From NCBI RefSeq assembly GCF_036924515.1, contig NZ_JAZHRR010000001.1:5179001-5243000 (forward strand): a stretch of DNA of 64,000 nucleotides, in the 5' to 3' direction. Under the pieces are notes generated by a model. That model saw nothing but the letters and a program-made list of their open reading frames with translations, had not been told where the DNA came from and did no database searches. The first letter of the stretch is position 1. Each line of letters begins with the position of its first letter. This stretch comes from Bradyrhizobium sp. AZCC 1610 (GTDB taxonomy: Bacteria; Pseudomonadota; Alphaproteobacteria; Rhizobiales; Xanthobacteraceae). The translations under genes were made by a program, and so were the position numbers. Below are positions 53,512 through 62,030 of the stretch, piece by piece.

Positions 53512-53625
53512 AGAACGGCAATCCACCCGGCCTTGTTCGATTGAAATGCGGTAAAGCGTGGACGCATAGGTCAGCGCGAGGAGCAAAAAGCCGACGGCGC
53601 TGAGGGATGACTAGCATAGGCGATC
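53512..53625. other. Foreign segment at the broken glycosyltransferase
   Basis: This stretch joins the glycosyltransferase remnant to the NUDIX gene. One minus-strand frame reads 'SAVGFLLLALTYASTLYRIS' after a stop, like a fragment of a membrane protein. It may be the scar of a deletion. No full gene is present. Confidence 0.5.
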
Positions 53626-54114
53626 CTAGCGCCAGGTCCCGATCGGCGCTGCGCCGTCGAGCACTTCCGCGATCCGGAGCCGCGTCCCCCTGGTCGTCTC
53701 TGCCGGCAGCGCCCCCGCCGCATAAAACCCGCACTCCACGATCTCGTGGTTGGGCTTCGGCAGGCCGTCCTGCCGGAACTGCCTGACGACATAGACCGCG
53801 ACATGGTCGCGCCGGGAGACGTGGCCGTTGAAGAACAGGCCGTGCAGGACCGGCTCCCCGGTCAGTTCGATCCGCCCCTCTTCCACCAGCTCCCGCCGCA
53901 GCGCCTCGAGAAACGTCTCGCCGACCTCGACCCCGCCGCCCGGCAGGTGCCAGCCGGCGACGTAGCTGTGCCTGACCAGAAACACCTTGTCGTCACCGTC
54001 GAGCACGACGCCGCGGACCCCAAGCGTCATGCCGCGGGCCATCCGCCAATAGAGGTGGAAGGCCCGCCGCAACTGCGGTTCGAAACGTTTTCGCAAGTGC
54101 TGCAGCGCCGTCAC
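53626..54114 (-). CDS. NUDIX hydrolase
   Basis: 162 residues. 'WHLPGGGVEVGETFLEALRR' with 'ELVEEGRI' supplies the NUDIX box, and 'LGVRGVVLDGDDKVFLVRHSYVAGW' the preceding strands. The substrate (nucleoside diphosphate-X) is not predictable. The start codon is GTG at 54114, which fits the family N-terminus ('MTALQHLRKRFEPQLR'). It is divergent from the metallophosphoesterase gene with about 95 bp between, and downstream of it lies the broken glycosyltransferase. Confidence 0.9.
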   Translation of the reverse strand: MTALQHLRKRFEPQLRRAFHLYWRMARGMTLGVRGVVLDGDDKVFLVRHSYVAGWHLPGGGVEVGETFLEALRRELVEEGRIELTGEPVLHGLFFNGHVSRRDHVAVYVVRQFRQDGLPKPNHEIVECGFYAAGALPAETTRGTRLRIAEVLDGAAPIGTWR

Positions 54115-54209
54115 GCAAACCTCGGATGGACAGCTATCACGTTTGATCCTTATATCGCCGACATGATCGTGCGACGGCTCTATATCACAGGGAATGCGGC
54201 AGAGCGCGA

Positions 54210-55101
54210 ATGACCGATACCTTCACGCTGGCGCATTTGTCCGATCCGCATATACCGCCGCTGCCCGCGGCGCGGCTTCGGGATCTCGCGGGCAAGCGTG
54301 CGCTCGGCTATCTCAACTGGACCCGCAACCGGCACAAATATCACCGGCGCGAAGTACTGGACGCGCTGGTCGCCGACATGCAGGCGCAGCGGCCGGACCA
54401 CATCGCGGTGACCGGCGATCTCGTCAACCTGGCGCTGGAGGCGGAATTCACCCCGGCCCAGGCCTGGCTCGAAAGCGTCGGCACGCCGCAGCGGGTCACG
54501 GTCGTTCCCGGGCAATCACGACGCCTATGTGCGGGCGACGCGGCATCGTTTCGCCGGCGCGTTCGAGCAATATCTGCGCGGCGATGCCGCAGCCGACGGC
54601 GCGTCGTTTCCGTTCGTGCGCCGGCGTGGGCCACTGGCGCTGATCGGCGTGTCCTCGGCGGTGCCAACGCTGCCATTGATGGCTACGGGCCGGCTTGGCC
54701 GCGCGCAGCTCGATGCGCTCGACCGCCATCTGGCGCAGATGTCCGCCGATGAGGTTTTCCGGGTGCTGCTGGTTCATCATCCCCTGTATTCGAGTTCGCG
54801 GATGAAGCGGCTGACCGATTCGAAGGCGCTCCGTGCCGTGCTGAAGCGGCGCGGCGCGGAACTGGTCCTGCACGGCCACGACCACATCCATTCGACGATG
54901 TGGCTCGAAGGCGCCGACCGCCAGATCCCCGCGGTCGGCGTGCCCTCGGCGTCGGCGCTGGCGCACCGGCATTATCCGGCCGCTGCCTACAATTTGTTTT
55001 CGATCACGCGCGAGGCCGGCAAATGGCGCTGCGTGCAGACCGTGCGCGGCTTCGGAGATCACGGCGATATCAGCGAATTGCAACACGTTAGATTGTCCTG
55101 A
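54210..55101 (+). pseudogene. Metallophosphoesterase, single-base frameshift
   Basis: A calcineurin-like phosphoesterase split by one base. The first frame has 'HLSDPHIPPL' (D-x-H) and 'HIAVTGDLVNLALEAEF' (GDLVN). Near 54509-54512 the text reads CCCGGG where family spacing expects CCGG; the frame then breaks at the GNHD motif. In the next frame the protein resumes as 'NHDAYVRATRHRFAG', 'VLLVHHPLYSSSRMKRL' (HHP) and 'VLHGHDHIHSTMW' (GHDH). Deleting one G restores all metal-binding motifs and a protein of about 296 residues. This is either a recent mutation or a sequencing error. It is divergent from the NUDIX gene. Confidence 0.88.
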
Positions 55102-55104
55102 CGC

Positions 55105-55803
55105 CTAGTCCCCGCCGCCACAGCCACCGCCCCCGTCGCCACCACCACTGCCGTCTCCGCCGCCATCACCGCTGCCGGTATCGCCAAACCCGTCCGAACT
55201 GCCGTCGAACGACGTATCTGCGAAATCGCCACCGCAATACGCAGCGCCGCTGCCGTTCTTGCGCAGCTCTTCGCAGTCGGGGTGATAGACGAACCCGTTT
55301 GTGATATTGAACTTGCTGTCGAGCGCAAACAGCAGCGGCAGGCGCGTCGGACGGACCGGATCGATGTTCTCGTATTTGCAGCAATACCACCAGACGCGGC
55401 GCAGGCCTTCGTTGCTCTTGCGATGCTCGCTGAGGACGACGGCGGGCGTGTGGTGGAGGAAGCCGCCGAAGGCGCGGCGGCAGAATGCGTCGTACTCGCG
55501 CGTGTACAGGATGAATTCGTGCCAAAGATCGTCGGCGACTTGCGAGGGCATCGAGACGTGGCGCTTGCCGCTCATGAGGTAGGCGAGGAAAAACTGTCGG
55601 AGGCCCCGCGAGACCAGCGCGCTGTCCTTGCGCTGAAAGCCGGGGTGATGCTTCTCCAGCCGCTCGAGCAGCCCGCGCGGCCAGCGGAAGGTGCGAATGA
55701 ATTCGGCGCGGCGCAGCGTGCGCCACTTGCCGTACAACCAGGAAGTTCCGAACAGTGCGCCGACAAGCAGGGCGACCAACGGTATGGTTGAAGCGGCTGC
55801 CAC
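55105..55803 (-). CDS. Glycine-rich protein, GRDP-like domain
   Basis: 232 residues. An N-terminal anchor ('IPLVALLVGALFGTSWLYG') precedes 'HPGFQRKDSALVSRGLRQFFLAYL', 'PSQVADDLWHEFILYTREYDAFCRRAFGGFLHHTP', which resembles the GRDP-like (PF07173-type) 'WHxFIxYTxxYxxFC' signature, and 'WWYCCKYENIDP'. The last 45 residues are Gly/Asp/Ser-rich ('GDGGGDGSGGGDGGGGCGGGD'). A GTG start is used after a GGGGGC-like site. A domain of this kind is known mainly from plants and some bacteria without a defined function. Confidence 0.65.
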   Translation of the reverse strand: MAAASTIPLVALLVGALFGTSWLYGKWRTLRRAEFIRTFRWPRGLLERLEKHHPGFQRKDSALVSRGLRQFFLAYLMSGKRHVSMPSQVADDLWHEFILYTREYDAFCRRAFGGFLHHTPAVVLSEHRKSNEGLRRVWWYCCKYENIDPVRPTRLPLLFALDSKFNITNGFVYHPDCEELRKNGSGAAYCGGDFADTSFDGSSDGFGDTGSGDGGGDGSGGGDGGGGCGGGD

Positions 55804-55836
55804 GATGCCCCCGAATACCCGAGCTGCCGGCTCTGG

Positions 55837-56394
55837 CTAGAGATTCTTCAAACTCGCATACAGCGCCAATCCGAACAGCGCCACCGCGCCCAGCAGGAAG
55901 CCGAGCACGAAGGCTCCGAAGCCGCGGCGGCGGCGGGGCTTTTTTTCCACGGCCGGCTCGGCCACCGGCGTTGCCACCATCGCATGCTCGCGCTCGATCA
56001 TGCGGCGCGCGACATAGCCGGTGACGGCATCGACGATGACGGGCACGTCATGCGACTCGGCGATCACGATGCGGCCGAAGCGTGTATCCTGCACGAAGCG
56101 GTAGATGCGCTTGTCGCGCCCCATCACCACATGCGCCACCACGTCGATCCACAGCCGCGGCGTCTCGCCCTGGCTGACGCCGCGATCGAACAGATCGACC
56201 CGCTCAGGCACCTCGGCGAACAGCGGATCGAGCGCCTCGTTCAGGATCTCGAGCCGGGCGACCTCGGCATCGCGCAGCTCGACCACGACGCCGGTTCGGT
56301 CGGCGGCCTCGATGCGGGCCTGGCGGAGCGCGTCGCGCAGCCGCGTCGGTCGCATGTCGCGGGCTTCACTGCCGGTGTTTTGCGCTTCTGCCAT
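55837..56394 (-). CDS. Hypothetical protein with C-terminal membrane anchor
   Basis: 185 residues. The body ('RLRDALRQARIEAADRTGVVVELRDAEVARLEILNEALDPLF', 'RVDLFDRGVSQGETPRLWIDVVAHVVMGRDKRIYRF', 'VDAVTGYVARRMIERE') is cytoplasmic. A basic stretch ('KKPRRRRGFGAF') then precedes one transmembrane helix near the end ('VLGFLLGAVALFGLALYASL'), giving a tail-anchored topology. The start is a clean ATG. I do not recognise a family with confidence; similar proteins occur across Rhizobiales as hypotheticals. Confidence 0.7.
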   Translation of the reverse strand: MAEAQNTGSEARDMRPTRLRDALRQARIEAADRTGVVVELRDAEVARLEILNEALDPLFAEVPERVDLFDRGVSQGETPRLWIDVVAHVVMGRDKRIYRFVQDTRFGRIVIAESHDVPVIVDAVTGYVARRMIEREHAMVATPVAEPAVEKKPRRRRGFGAFVLGFLLGAVALFGLALYASLKNL

Positions 56395-56530
56395 CGTAAG
56401 CCGCCTTTTATCCTGAGAGGGTGGGCCCGGTTAACCTAGCAGTAACTATGTTGCGCGCAATGGCTGTTTGTTTGCAATGGGTTAGCGATCCACTGGGTTT
56501 CGAGTCTGCGGCGGCGCCCCCACCCCGGCC

Positions 56531-56576
56531 CTCCCGGAGCGAGCTTGGCTCGCCTCCCGGAGCGAGCTTGGCTCGC
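56531..56576. repeat. Two tandem copies of a 23-bp hairpin unit
   Basis: Two identical 23-bp units, CTCCCGGAGCGAGCTTGG followed by CTCGC, lie back to back. Each can fold through GCGAGC / GCTCGC. They sit just upstream, on the plus strand, of the terminator at 56602-56631. Confidence 0.85.
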
Positions 56577-56601
56577 CTCCCCGCCGCTTTGAGAACGCAA
56601 A

Positions 56602-56631
56602 CGGCCCCACCCGGATTTCCGGATGGGGCCG
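56602..56631 (-). terminator. Terminator of the DUF4170 gene
   Basis: On the minus strand, CGGCCCCATCCGG and CCGGGTGGGGCCG pair with one G-T wobble around AAAT, followed by TTTGCG. It lies about 45 bases after the stop. Confidence 0.7.
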
Positions 56632-56676
56632 CCTGTCCCTGGCGTTTCCTGAAGATTTTGATTGTTTGGCAGCCGG

Positions 56677-56883
56677 TCAGGCCGAGACGCGGGAGGGCTC
56701 TTCGACGATCGAAAAGCGTACCCCGGCCTTGTGGCGGTTCTCTTCCGAGACCGCGCGCCAGGCATCCTCCGCCTCTTTGCGGGTCTTGAAGGGTCCCTGT
56801 ACCTGAGCCGAGCCTTCCACGAGCTTGTGGAAGTTCATCGATCCGAACTCGCCGCCAATCACCCAGAAATTGCTCTTCGTCAT
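56677..56883 (-). CDS. DUF4170 family small protein
   Basis: 68 residues: 'NFWVIGGEFGSMNFHKLVEG', 'VQGPFKTRKEAEDAWRAVSEE' and 'RFSIVEE', matching DUF4170 proteins of Rhizobiales. These are small soluble proteins of unknown role. The start overlaps an ATG just before TKSNFW behind AGGAG. It is 33 bp downstream of aceA on the same strand and could be on its transcript. Confidence 0.85.
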   Translation of the reverse strand: MTKSNFWVIGGEFGSMNFHKLVEGSAQVQGPFKTRKEAEDAWRAVSEENRHKAGVRFSIVEEPSRVSA

Positions 56884-56916
56884 GACTAGTCTCCTGCTGT
56901 TGACCGGCTGTTACCG

Positions 56917-58554
56917 TTAGCCGAACTGGTTCATCGTGTTGTGGGCGCCGCCTGCCTTCAGAGCGGCTTCACCGGCGAAATATTCCTTGTGATCGTCGCC
57001 GATATCGGAGCCGGCCATGTTCTGATGCTTGGCGCAGGCGATACCCTGACGGATCTCCTGGCGCTGAACATTCTTCACATAGCCCAGCATGCCCTGCTCT
57101 CCGAAATACTCCCTCGCGAGATTATCAGTCGACAGAGCTGCCGTATGATAGGTCGGCAACGTGATCAGATGGTGGAAGATGCCAGCACGCTTTGCTGAAT
57201 CGGCCTGGAAGGTGCGGATGCGCTCGTCGGCTTCAATGGCCAGCGGCGTATCGTCGTATTCCGGCTTCATCAGCTCGGCCCGGTTGTACTTGCTGACATC
57301 CTTGCCGGCTTCCTTGATCGCGTCGTAGACCTGCCAACGGAAGTTGAGCGTCCAGTTGAACGAGGGCGAATTGTTGTAGGCCAGCTTCGCGTTCGGAATG
57401 ACCTCGCGAATGCGGTCGACCATCTTGGCGATCTGCTCGATATGCGGCTTCTCGGTCTCGATCCACAAGAGATCGGCACCGTTCTGCAGCGAGGCGATGC
57501 AGTCGAGCACGCAGCGATCTTCGCCAGTGCCGGCACGGAACTGATAGAGGTTGCTGGCAAGCCGCTTCGGACGCATCATCTTGCCGTTGCGGTTGATGAT
57601 GACATCGCCATTCCTGGCGTTGGCGGCTGTCACTTCCTCACAATCCAGGAAGCTGTTGTACTGATCGCCGAGGTCGCCGGGCTTGTGGCTCACAGCGATT
57701 TGCTGCGTGAGACCGGCACCCAGCGAGTCGGTGCGGGTCACGATGATGCCGTCTTCGACGCCCAGTTCGAGGAAGGCATGGCGGCAGGCCCGGATCTTCG
57801 CCAGGAACACCTCGTGCGGCACAGTCACCTTGCCGTCCTGGTGACCGCACTGCTTTTCGTCGGAGACCTGATTTTCGATCTGCAGAGCGCACGCACCGGC
57901 TTCAATCATCTTCTTTGCGAGCAGATAGGTCGCCTCCGCATTGCCAAAACCAGCGTCGATGTCGGCGATGACGGGCACGACATGCGTCTGGAAGTTATCG
58001 ATCTTTTCGATCAATGCCTTTTCCTTCGCCTGGTCGCCTGCCTTGCGAGCGGCGTCGAGGGCGCGGAAGATATCGTTGAGTTCACGGGAGTCCGCCTGAC
58101 GGAGGAAGGTGTAGAGCTCTTCGATCAGCGCCGGCACCGAGGTCTTCTCGTGCATCGACTGATCAGGAAGCGGTCCGAACTCGGAGCGAAGCGCGGCGAT
58201 CATCCAGCCGGACAGATACAGATAGGTGCGATCAGTCTTGCCGAAATGCTTCTTGACCGAAATCAGCTTCTGCTGCGCGATGAAGCCATGCCAGCAACCG
58301 AGCGACTGGGTGTACTTGGTGGGATCGGCGTCATAGGCAGCCATATCGCTGCGCATCAGCGCCGCGGTGTACCGGGCGATGTCCAGGCCGGTCTTGAAGC
58401 GGTTCTGCAGGCGCATGCGCGCCACGGCTTCGGCGGTGACGCCGTTCCAGGTCGGCTGGGTCTTGAGGAGCGCCTGAGCAGCTCCAATCTCGCTCAGATA
58501 GGAAGCCGGTCCCTGGATAGCCGGGTCACTGATCCCACGTGGCTGGTAGTTCAT
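56917..58554 (-). CDS. aceA: Isocitrate lyase
   Basis: 545 residues, the longer bacterial class, which cleaves isocitrate to glyoxylate and succinate in the glyoxylate bypass. 'VIADIDAGFGNAEATYLLAKKMIEAGA' (metal-site Asp), the catalytic loop 'SDEKQCGHQDGKVTVP' (KQCGH in place of the common KKCGH), 'IVTRTDSLGA' and 'YNNSPSFNWTLNF' are clear. The ATG at 58554 sits behind AAAGGA. It is divergent from a RamB-like regulator, the usual context for control by acetate and acyl-CoA. Confidence 0.95.
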   Translation of the reverse strand: MNYQPRGISDPAIQGPASYLSEIGAAQALLKTQPTWNGVTAEAVARMRLQNRFKTGLDIARYTAALMRSDMAAYDADPTKYTQSLGCWHGFIAQQKLISVKKHFGKTDRTYLYLSGWMIAALRSEFGPLPDQSMHEKTSVPALIEELYTFLRQADSRELNDIFRALDAARKAGDQAKEKALIEKIDNFQTHVVPVIADIDAGFGNAEATYLLAKKMIEAGACALQIENQVSDEKQCGHQDGKVTVPHEVFLAKIRACRHAFLELGVEDGIIVTRTDSLGAGLTQQIAVSHKPGDLGDQYNSFLDCEEVTAANARNGDVIINRNGKMMRPKRLASNLYQFRAGTGEDRCVLDCIASLQNGADLLWIETEKPHIEQIAKMVDRIREVIPNAKLAYNNSPSFNWTLNFRWQVYDAIKEAGKDVSKYNRAELMKPEYDDTPLAIEADERIRTFQADSAKRAGIFHHLITLPTYHTAALSTDNLAREYFGEQGMLGYVKNVQRQEIRQGIACAKHQNMAGSDIGDDHKEYFAGEAALKAGGAHNTMNQFG

Positions 58555-58770
58555 GTGCGTGATCCTTTCGGTGACGACAAATCTGTCTTCGCCACTCTTC
58601 TCTCAATCGACATTCGTGACAGTGCGTTGCGAAACGTGCTGAGAGCTAAACGCGATAAAGCTGATTTCGTATAGACAGCTTGATTTTTATTGGTGATGTC
58701 ATGTAACATCTGAACTTGTCATAGATGTCATTTTGTAAATTTCGTGACAATCAAGGTCAGGGAACCTGCC
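58555..58770. promoter_or_regulatory. Divergent aceA / RamB-like promoter
   Basis: The interval is AT-rich and has the short inverted repeat GATGT-CATGTA-ACATC at 58695-58710 and several TGTCAT / ATGACA-like words (58697-58745), as expected of operators read in both directions. A GTTGCGAAAC word (58624-58633) resembles RamB-type boxes. No regulator binding is proved. Confidence 0.55.
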
Positions 58771-60216
58771 ATGGCCACCGACACCGGAAAGAAACTCTTC
58801 GTCGGGCCCCGCTTCCGGCGGATCCGCCAGCAGCTCGGGCTGTCGCAGACCCAGATCGCCGAGGGACTGGGGATTTCGCCGAGCTATATCAATCTGATAG
58901 AGCGGAACCAGCGCCCGGTGACGGCGCAGATATTGCTGCGGCTGGCCGAAACCTATGACCTCGATCTGCGCGATCTCGCCACCGCCGACGAGGACCGTTT
59001 CTTTGCCGAGCTGAACGAGATCTTCTCCGATCCGCTGTTCCGCCAGATCGACCTGCCGAAGCAGGAACTGCGCGACCTCGCCGAATTGTGCCCGGGTGTG
59101 ACTCATTCCCTGCAGCGCCTCTACGCCGCCTATACCGAGGCCCGCCGCGGTGAAACGCTGGTGGCGGCGCAGATGGCCGACCGCGACGAGGGCACCCGCT
59201 TCGAGGCCAACCCGATCGAGCGCGTCCGCGACCTGATCGAGGCCAACCGCAATTATTTCCCGGAACTCGAACAGGCCGCGGAAAACCTGCGCGACGAACT
59301 CAACGCCTCCGCCGAGGAATTGTTCGCAGCACTTTCGGCGCGGCTGCGCGAAAAGCACTCGATCGTCACCCGCATCATGCCGGTCGACGTGATGCGCGAG
59401 ACGCTGCGGCGGTTCGATCGCCATCGCCGGCAGCTTTTGATCTCCGAACTGGTCGACGGTTCGGGCCGCGCCTTCCAGCTCGCGCTGCAGATTGGCCTCG
59501 CCGAATGCGGTGCTGCCATCGACGCCATCGTCAACCGCGCCGGCCCGCTCGACGACACGCCGCGGCGGCTTTATCGCATTACGCTGGCGAATTATTTCGC
59601 GGCGGCGGTGATGATGCCCTATCAGCCGTTTCACACCGCGGCGGAAAATTTGAACTACGACGTCCATGTGCTGGCGCAGCGTTTCAACGCCGGCTTCGAG
59701 CAGGTCTGCCACCGCCTCACCACGCTGCAGCGGCCGAACGCGCGCGGCGTGCCGTTTTTCCTACTGCGCGTCGACAATGCCGGCAACGTCTCCAAAAGAT
59801 TCTCCTCCGGCACGTTTCCGTTCTCGAAATTCGGCGGCACCTGCCCGCTGTGGAACGTGCATTCGACCTTCGACACGCCCGACCGCCTGCTCAAGCAGGT
59901 GATCGAACTTCCCGACGGCACCCGCTATTTCTCGATCGCACAGATGGTGCGCCGGCCGGTGGCGCCGCACCCGCAGCCGCAGCCGCGCTTTGCGATCGGG
60001 TTGGGCTGTGAAATCCGCCATGCCTCGAAGCTGGTTTATGCGGCGGGGATGGATCTGGAAAAAGCCGAGGGTACGCCGATCGGCGTCAACTGCCGGCTCT
60101 GCGAACGCGAGAACTGTGCCCAGCGCGCCGAGCCGCCGATCACGCGGACGCTGATTTTGGACGAGAATACGCGGCGGGTGTCGTCGTTTGCGTTCTCGAA
60201 TGCGCGGGAGTTGTGA
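58771..60216 (+). CDS. RamB-like XRE regulator of acetate/propionate metabolism
   Basis: 481 residues. The helix-turn-helix ('RFRRIRQQLGLSQTQIAEGLG', 'SPSYINLIERNQRPVT') spans about 10-60. It is followed by the middle domain typical of short-chain fatty-acyl regulators ('LAELCPGVTHSLQRLYAAY'), an IrrE-like region ('AVMMPYQPFHTAAENLNYDVHVLAQRF') and a C-terminal 'GVNCRLCERENCAQRAEPP' with conserved cysteines. RamB homologues control genes of acetate, propionate and glyoxylate use. The start is the ATG at 58771 (MATDTGKKLF). Its divergence from aceA strongly suggests it regulates that gene. Confidence 0.9.
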   Translation: MATDTGKKLFVGPRFRRIRQQLGLSQTQIAEGLGISPSYINLIERNQRPVTAQILLRLAETYDLDLRDLATADEDRFFAELNEIFSDPLFRQIDLPKQELRDLAELCPGVTHSLQRLYAAYTEARRGETLVAAQMADRDEGTRFEANPIERVRDLIEANRNYFPELEQAAENLRDELNASAEELFAALSARLREKHSIVTRIMPVDVMRETLRRFDRHRRQLLISELVDGSGRAFQLALQIGLAECGAAIDAIVNRAGPLDDTPRRLYRITLANYFAAAVMMPYQPFHTAAENLNYDVHVLAQRFNAGFEQVCHRLTTLQRPNARGVPFFLLRVDNAGNVSKRFSSGTFPFSKFGGTCPLWNVHSTFDTPDRLLKQVIELPDGTRYFSIAQMVRRPVAPHPQPQPRFAIGLGCEIRHASKLVYAAGMDLEKAEGTPIGVNCRLCERENCAQRAEPPITRTLILDENTRRVSSFAFSNAREL

Positions 60217-60239
60217 GGGCGTAGCCGCCTCACAATAAT

Positions 60240-60315
60240 TCGTCATGCCCCGCGAAGGCGGGGTATCCAGTACGCCGCGGCTTCTCGGTTCAATCACTGA
60301 CGTCTCTGGAATACT
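60240..60315. repeat. Left half of a palindromic repeat interrupted by IS110
   Basis: GTCATGCCCCGCGAAGGCGGGG and the following bases to 'CTCTGGAATACT' read as the first half of a longer palindromic element. Its second half appears beyond the IS at 62031-62076 ('CTGGATCGCCCGCC' and its mirror). Confidence 0.7.
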
Positions 60316-60431
60316 TGTATGGGGGTGATCAAGAGTGATCGTTGTCAGATCATTGCTGTCGTCTCCTTGTTCGACGAAGACCGACATCTCCTCGTCCCGA
60401 CCCCGAGACGACTAGCCGCCTGGGCGGAACG

Positions 60432-60482
60432 ACGGTCAAGGGTAGCCGCAGGCCATCGCGGAGCGACGCAGCCCTTGACGGT
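60432..60482. ncRNA. Candidate structured RNA (bridge-RNA-like) in the IS110 noncoding end
   Basis: A perfect 8-bp stem, GTCAAGGG at 60435-60442 with CCCTTGAC at 60472-60479, encloses 29 bases containing further short GC pairings. It lies in the 471-bp noncoding end of the IS. Stem-plus-internal-loop folds are a feature of IS110 bridge RNAs. The strand and ends of a transcript are unknown. Confidence 0.4.
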
Positions 60483-60786
60483 CGTGAGCCCGGCGGCAGG
60501 CTTGAGGGCGGGACGAGGTTTGGCGTTAGCGGCATAGGGACGATTTCCGAGGCGAGCCCACCGTGGACGCGATACCGCGTCGCAGACTTGTATTCGGTTG
60601 ATCGATCGGGACCAGAACCATGATGCATGCATGCGCATCGGGGGGCGAAGCTCCGGGGCGGCGGGTCCATTCTGGGTCGCGGCGCAAAGGCCATGTATTC
60701 CGGCGGATCACCGCCACCTCGGATGTCGTCGGCAGACTGCCGGCTGCTGAACCGTCAATCGTGTTGGAGTTGCGGAAGCTGCATGG

Positions 60787-61959
60787 TCAAGTGCCGGCCG
60801 GGCGCAGCCTGAGCCCCTCAGTTATCTCGCCGGTGGTTGCCAGCCGCCACAGCGCGATGAGCAGCTTGCGCGCCAGCGCCACGATCATGGTTTTGCGCGT
60901 GGCGCTGCGGCCATCTGCGGTGCGCTCGCGGAACCAGCGGACGAGCCGGCTATCCTTCTGGAAGATCAGAAAGCGCCAGGCCAGTTGGATCATGCCGCGG
61001 CGGACCCGACCATTGCCGGCGCGGGCCAGTCCCTTCTCGCGCCGGCGCTTGCCGCTTTCGTCCGGCGCGCCGGTTAGTCCGGCATAGCGCGCCACGGCTC
61101 TGCGATCGCGCAGCTTGCGCGCCAGCGCCTCATTTACCAGCATGTCGGCGGTCTCAATGCCGACGCCAAAAACCCTTGCGATCAGACGAACCATCGCGTG
61201 AGGCCTTGTCGTTGCGGCCGGCGCGAGCGCGAGCCGGCGCAACCGTTCACTTTCGATGATGTGGATCTGGTCGTGCACCAGGCGCAGCCGCTCCAGATCG
61301 CGGCGCAATTCGGCGTGGGCATTTTCCGGTAACGGTGTTCCTTCCGCGGTGTGCAGTGTCTCCAGCTTCTGCGCCGCCTTGCGCAGCCTCGGATTGAACC
61401 CGCCGATGCCGAACAGGGCGAGGACAGCCTTGATCCGGTTGACGATCCGTGTCTGCTCGCCCACGAGGCTCTCCCGCTCACGACTCGGCCGCCGCGCATC
61501 TTCTTCCGCCATGGTCGGGATCGCGACCATGCTGCAATGGCGCTTCTCGCCACGCAGCCAGCCGAGAAACGAGCGCATCAGCAGTTCCGTATCGATCCGA
61601 TCGGTCTTGGCCCGGCGGTGCTCGCGGGACACTGCGATGCTTGCGGCATGGATGACGTAGGCCTCGATGGCGCGCGCCTGCAGCCAGCGCGCCAGCCAGA
61701 ATCCGTCTCGCCCGGCCTCATAGGCGCAGACGATCCGCCTGACCGTCCGCCCGGCCTTGCGCGCTTCATCCTGCCAGCGCTGCAACAGCTTCAGCAGAGC
61801 GTCCGCATTTGCACCAAGCTTCTTCAGGGGCTGGCGCTCGACCCCCGGGATCACAGCCGCAACAAGCCACTTCGACTGGCTCATCTCGATCACTGCGACC
61901 AACGTGCTATCCTGTTCGAAGGCGGTGAGGGACCTGCTGGCGTCAAACGATTGCGACAT
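60787..61959 (-). CDS. IS110-family transposase (DEDD recombinase)
   Basis: 390 residues. The N-terminal RuvC-like half has an acid in 'VAVIEMSQSKWLVA' (Glu in place of the usual Asp), 'CAYEAGRDGFWLARWL' (Glu) and 'AKTDRIDTELLMR' (two Asp), which make up the catalytic set. After 'RERESLVGEQTRIVNRIKAVLALFGI' (coiled region), the Tnp_20-type domain has 'RVFGVGIETADMLV' and 'YAGLTGAPDESGKRRREKGLARAGNGRVRRGMIQLAW' with the serine nucleophile. Nothing is disrupted, so the enzyme looks active. The ATG at 61959 (MSQSFDAS) follows GGAG; an ATG four codons upstream is possible. Confidence 0.93.
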   Translation of the reverse strand: MSQSFDASRSLTAFEQDSTLVAVIEMSQSKWLVAAVIPGVERQPLKKLGANADALLKLLQRWQDEARKAGRTVRRIVCAYEAGRDGFWLARWLQARAIEAYVIHAASIAVSREHRRAKTDRIDTELLMRSFLGWLRGEKRHCSMVAIPTMAEEDARRPSRERESLVGEQTRIVNRIKAVLALFGIGGFNPRLRKAAQKLETLHTAEGTPLPENAHAELRRDLERLRLVHDQIHIIESERLRRLALAPAATTRPHAMVRLIARVFGVGIETADMLVNEALARKLRDRRAVARYAGLTGAPDESGKRRREKGLARAGNGRVRRGMIQLAWRFLIFQKDSRLVRWFRERTADGRSATRKTMIVALARKLLIALWRLATTGEITEGLRLRPAGT

Positions 61960-62030
61960 GGGGTGCTCCATTGCGTGATCACGGCGCTCGAGGGTATCCA
62001 CACCCTCGCCGCCCGCTCCCCCCATAGCAT

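Larger units (their letters stand above)
56395..56676. other. Spacer with tandem hairpins and a terminator
   Basis: It contains a two-copy 23-bp tandem repeat at 56531-56576 whose units hold a GCGAGC / GCTCGC inverted repeat, and a GC-rich terminator-like hairpin at 56602-56631. No gene is supported. Confidence 0.7.
60316..62030 (-). mobile_element. IS110-family insertion sequence with CT core, inside a REP element
   Basis: About 1715 bp. Inside are an intact transposase gene (60787-61959, minus strand), a 71-bp noncoding end upstream of it and a 471-bp noncoding end downstream. The flanks read ...GGAATACT on the left and CTGGATCGCC... on the right, so joining them at the shared CT gives GGAATACTGGATCGCC, which continues a palindromic repeat. 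No target duplication beyond this dinucleotide is seen, and no terminal inverted repeats, as expected of IS110 elements. The long noncoding end after the gene resembles IS1111-type organisation, where the guide (bridge) RNA is encoded. Confidence 0.78.
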
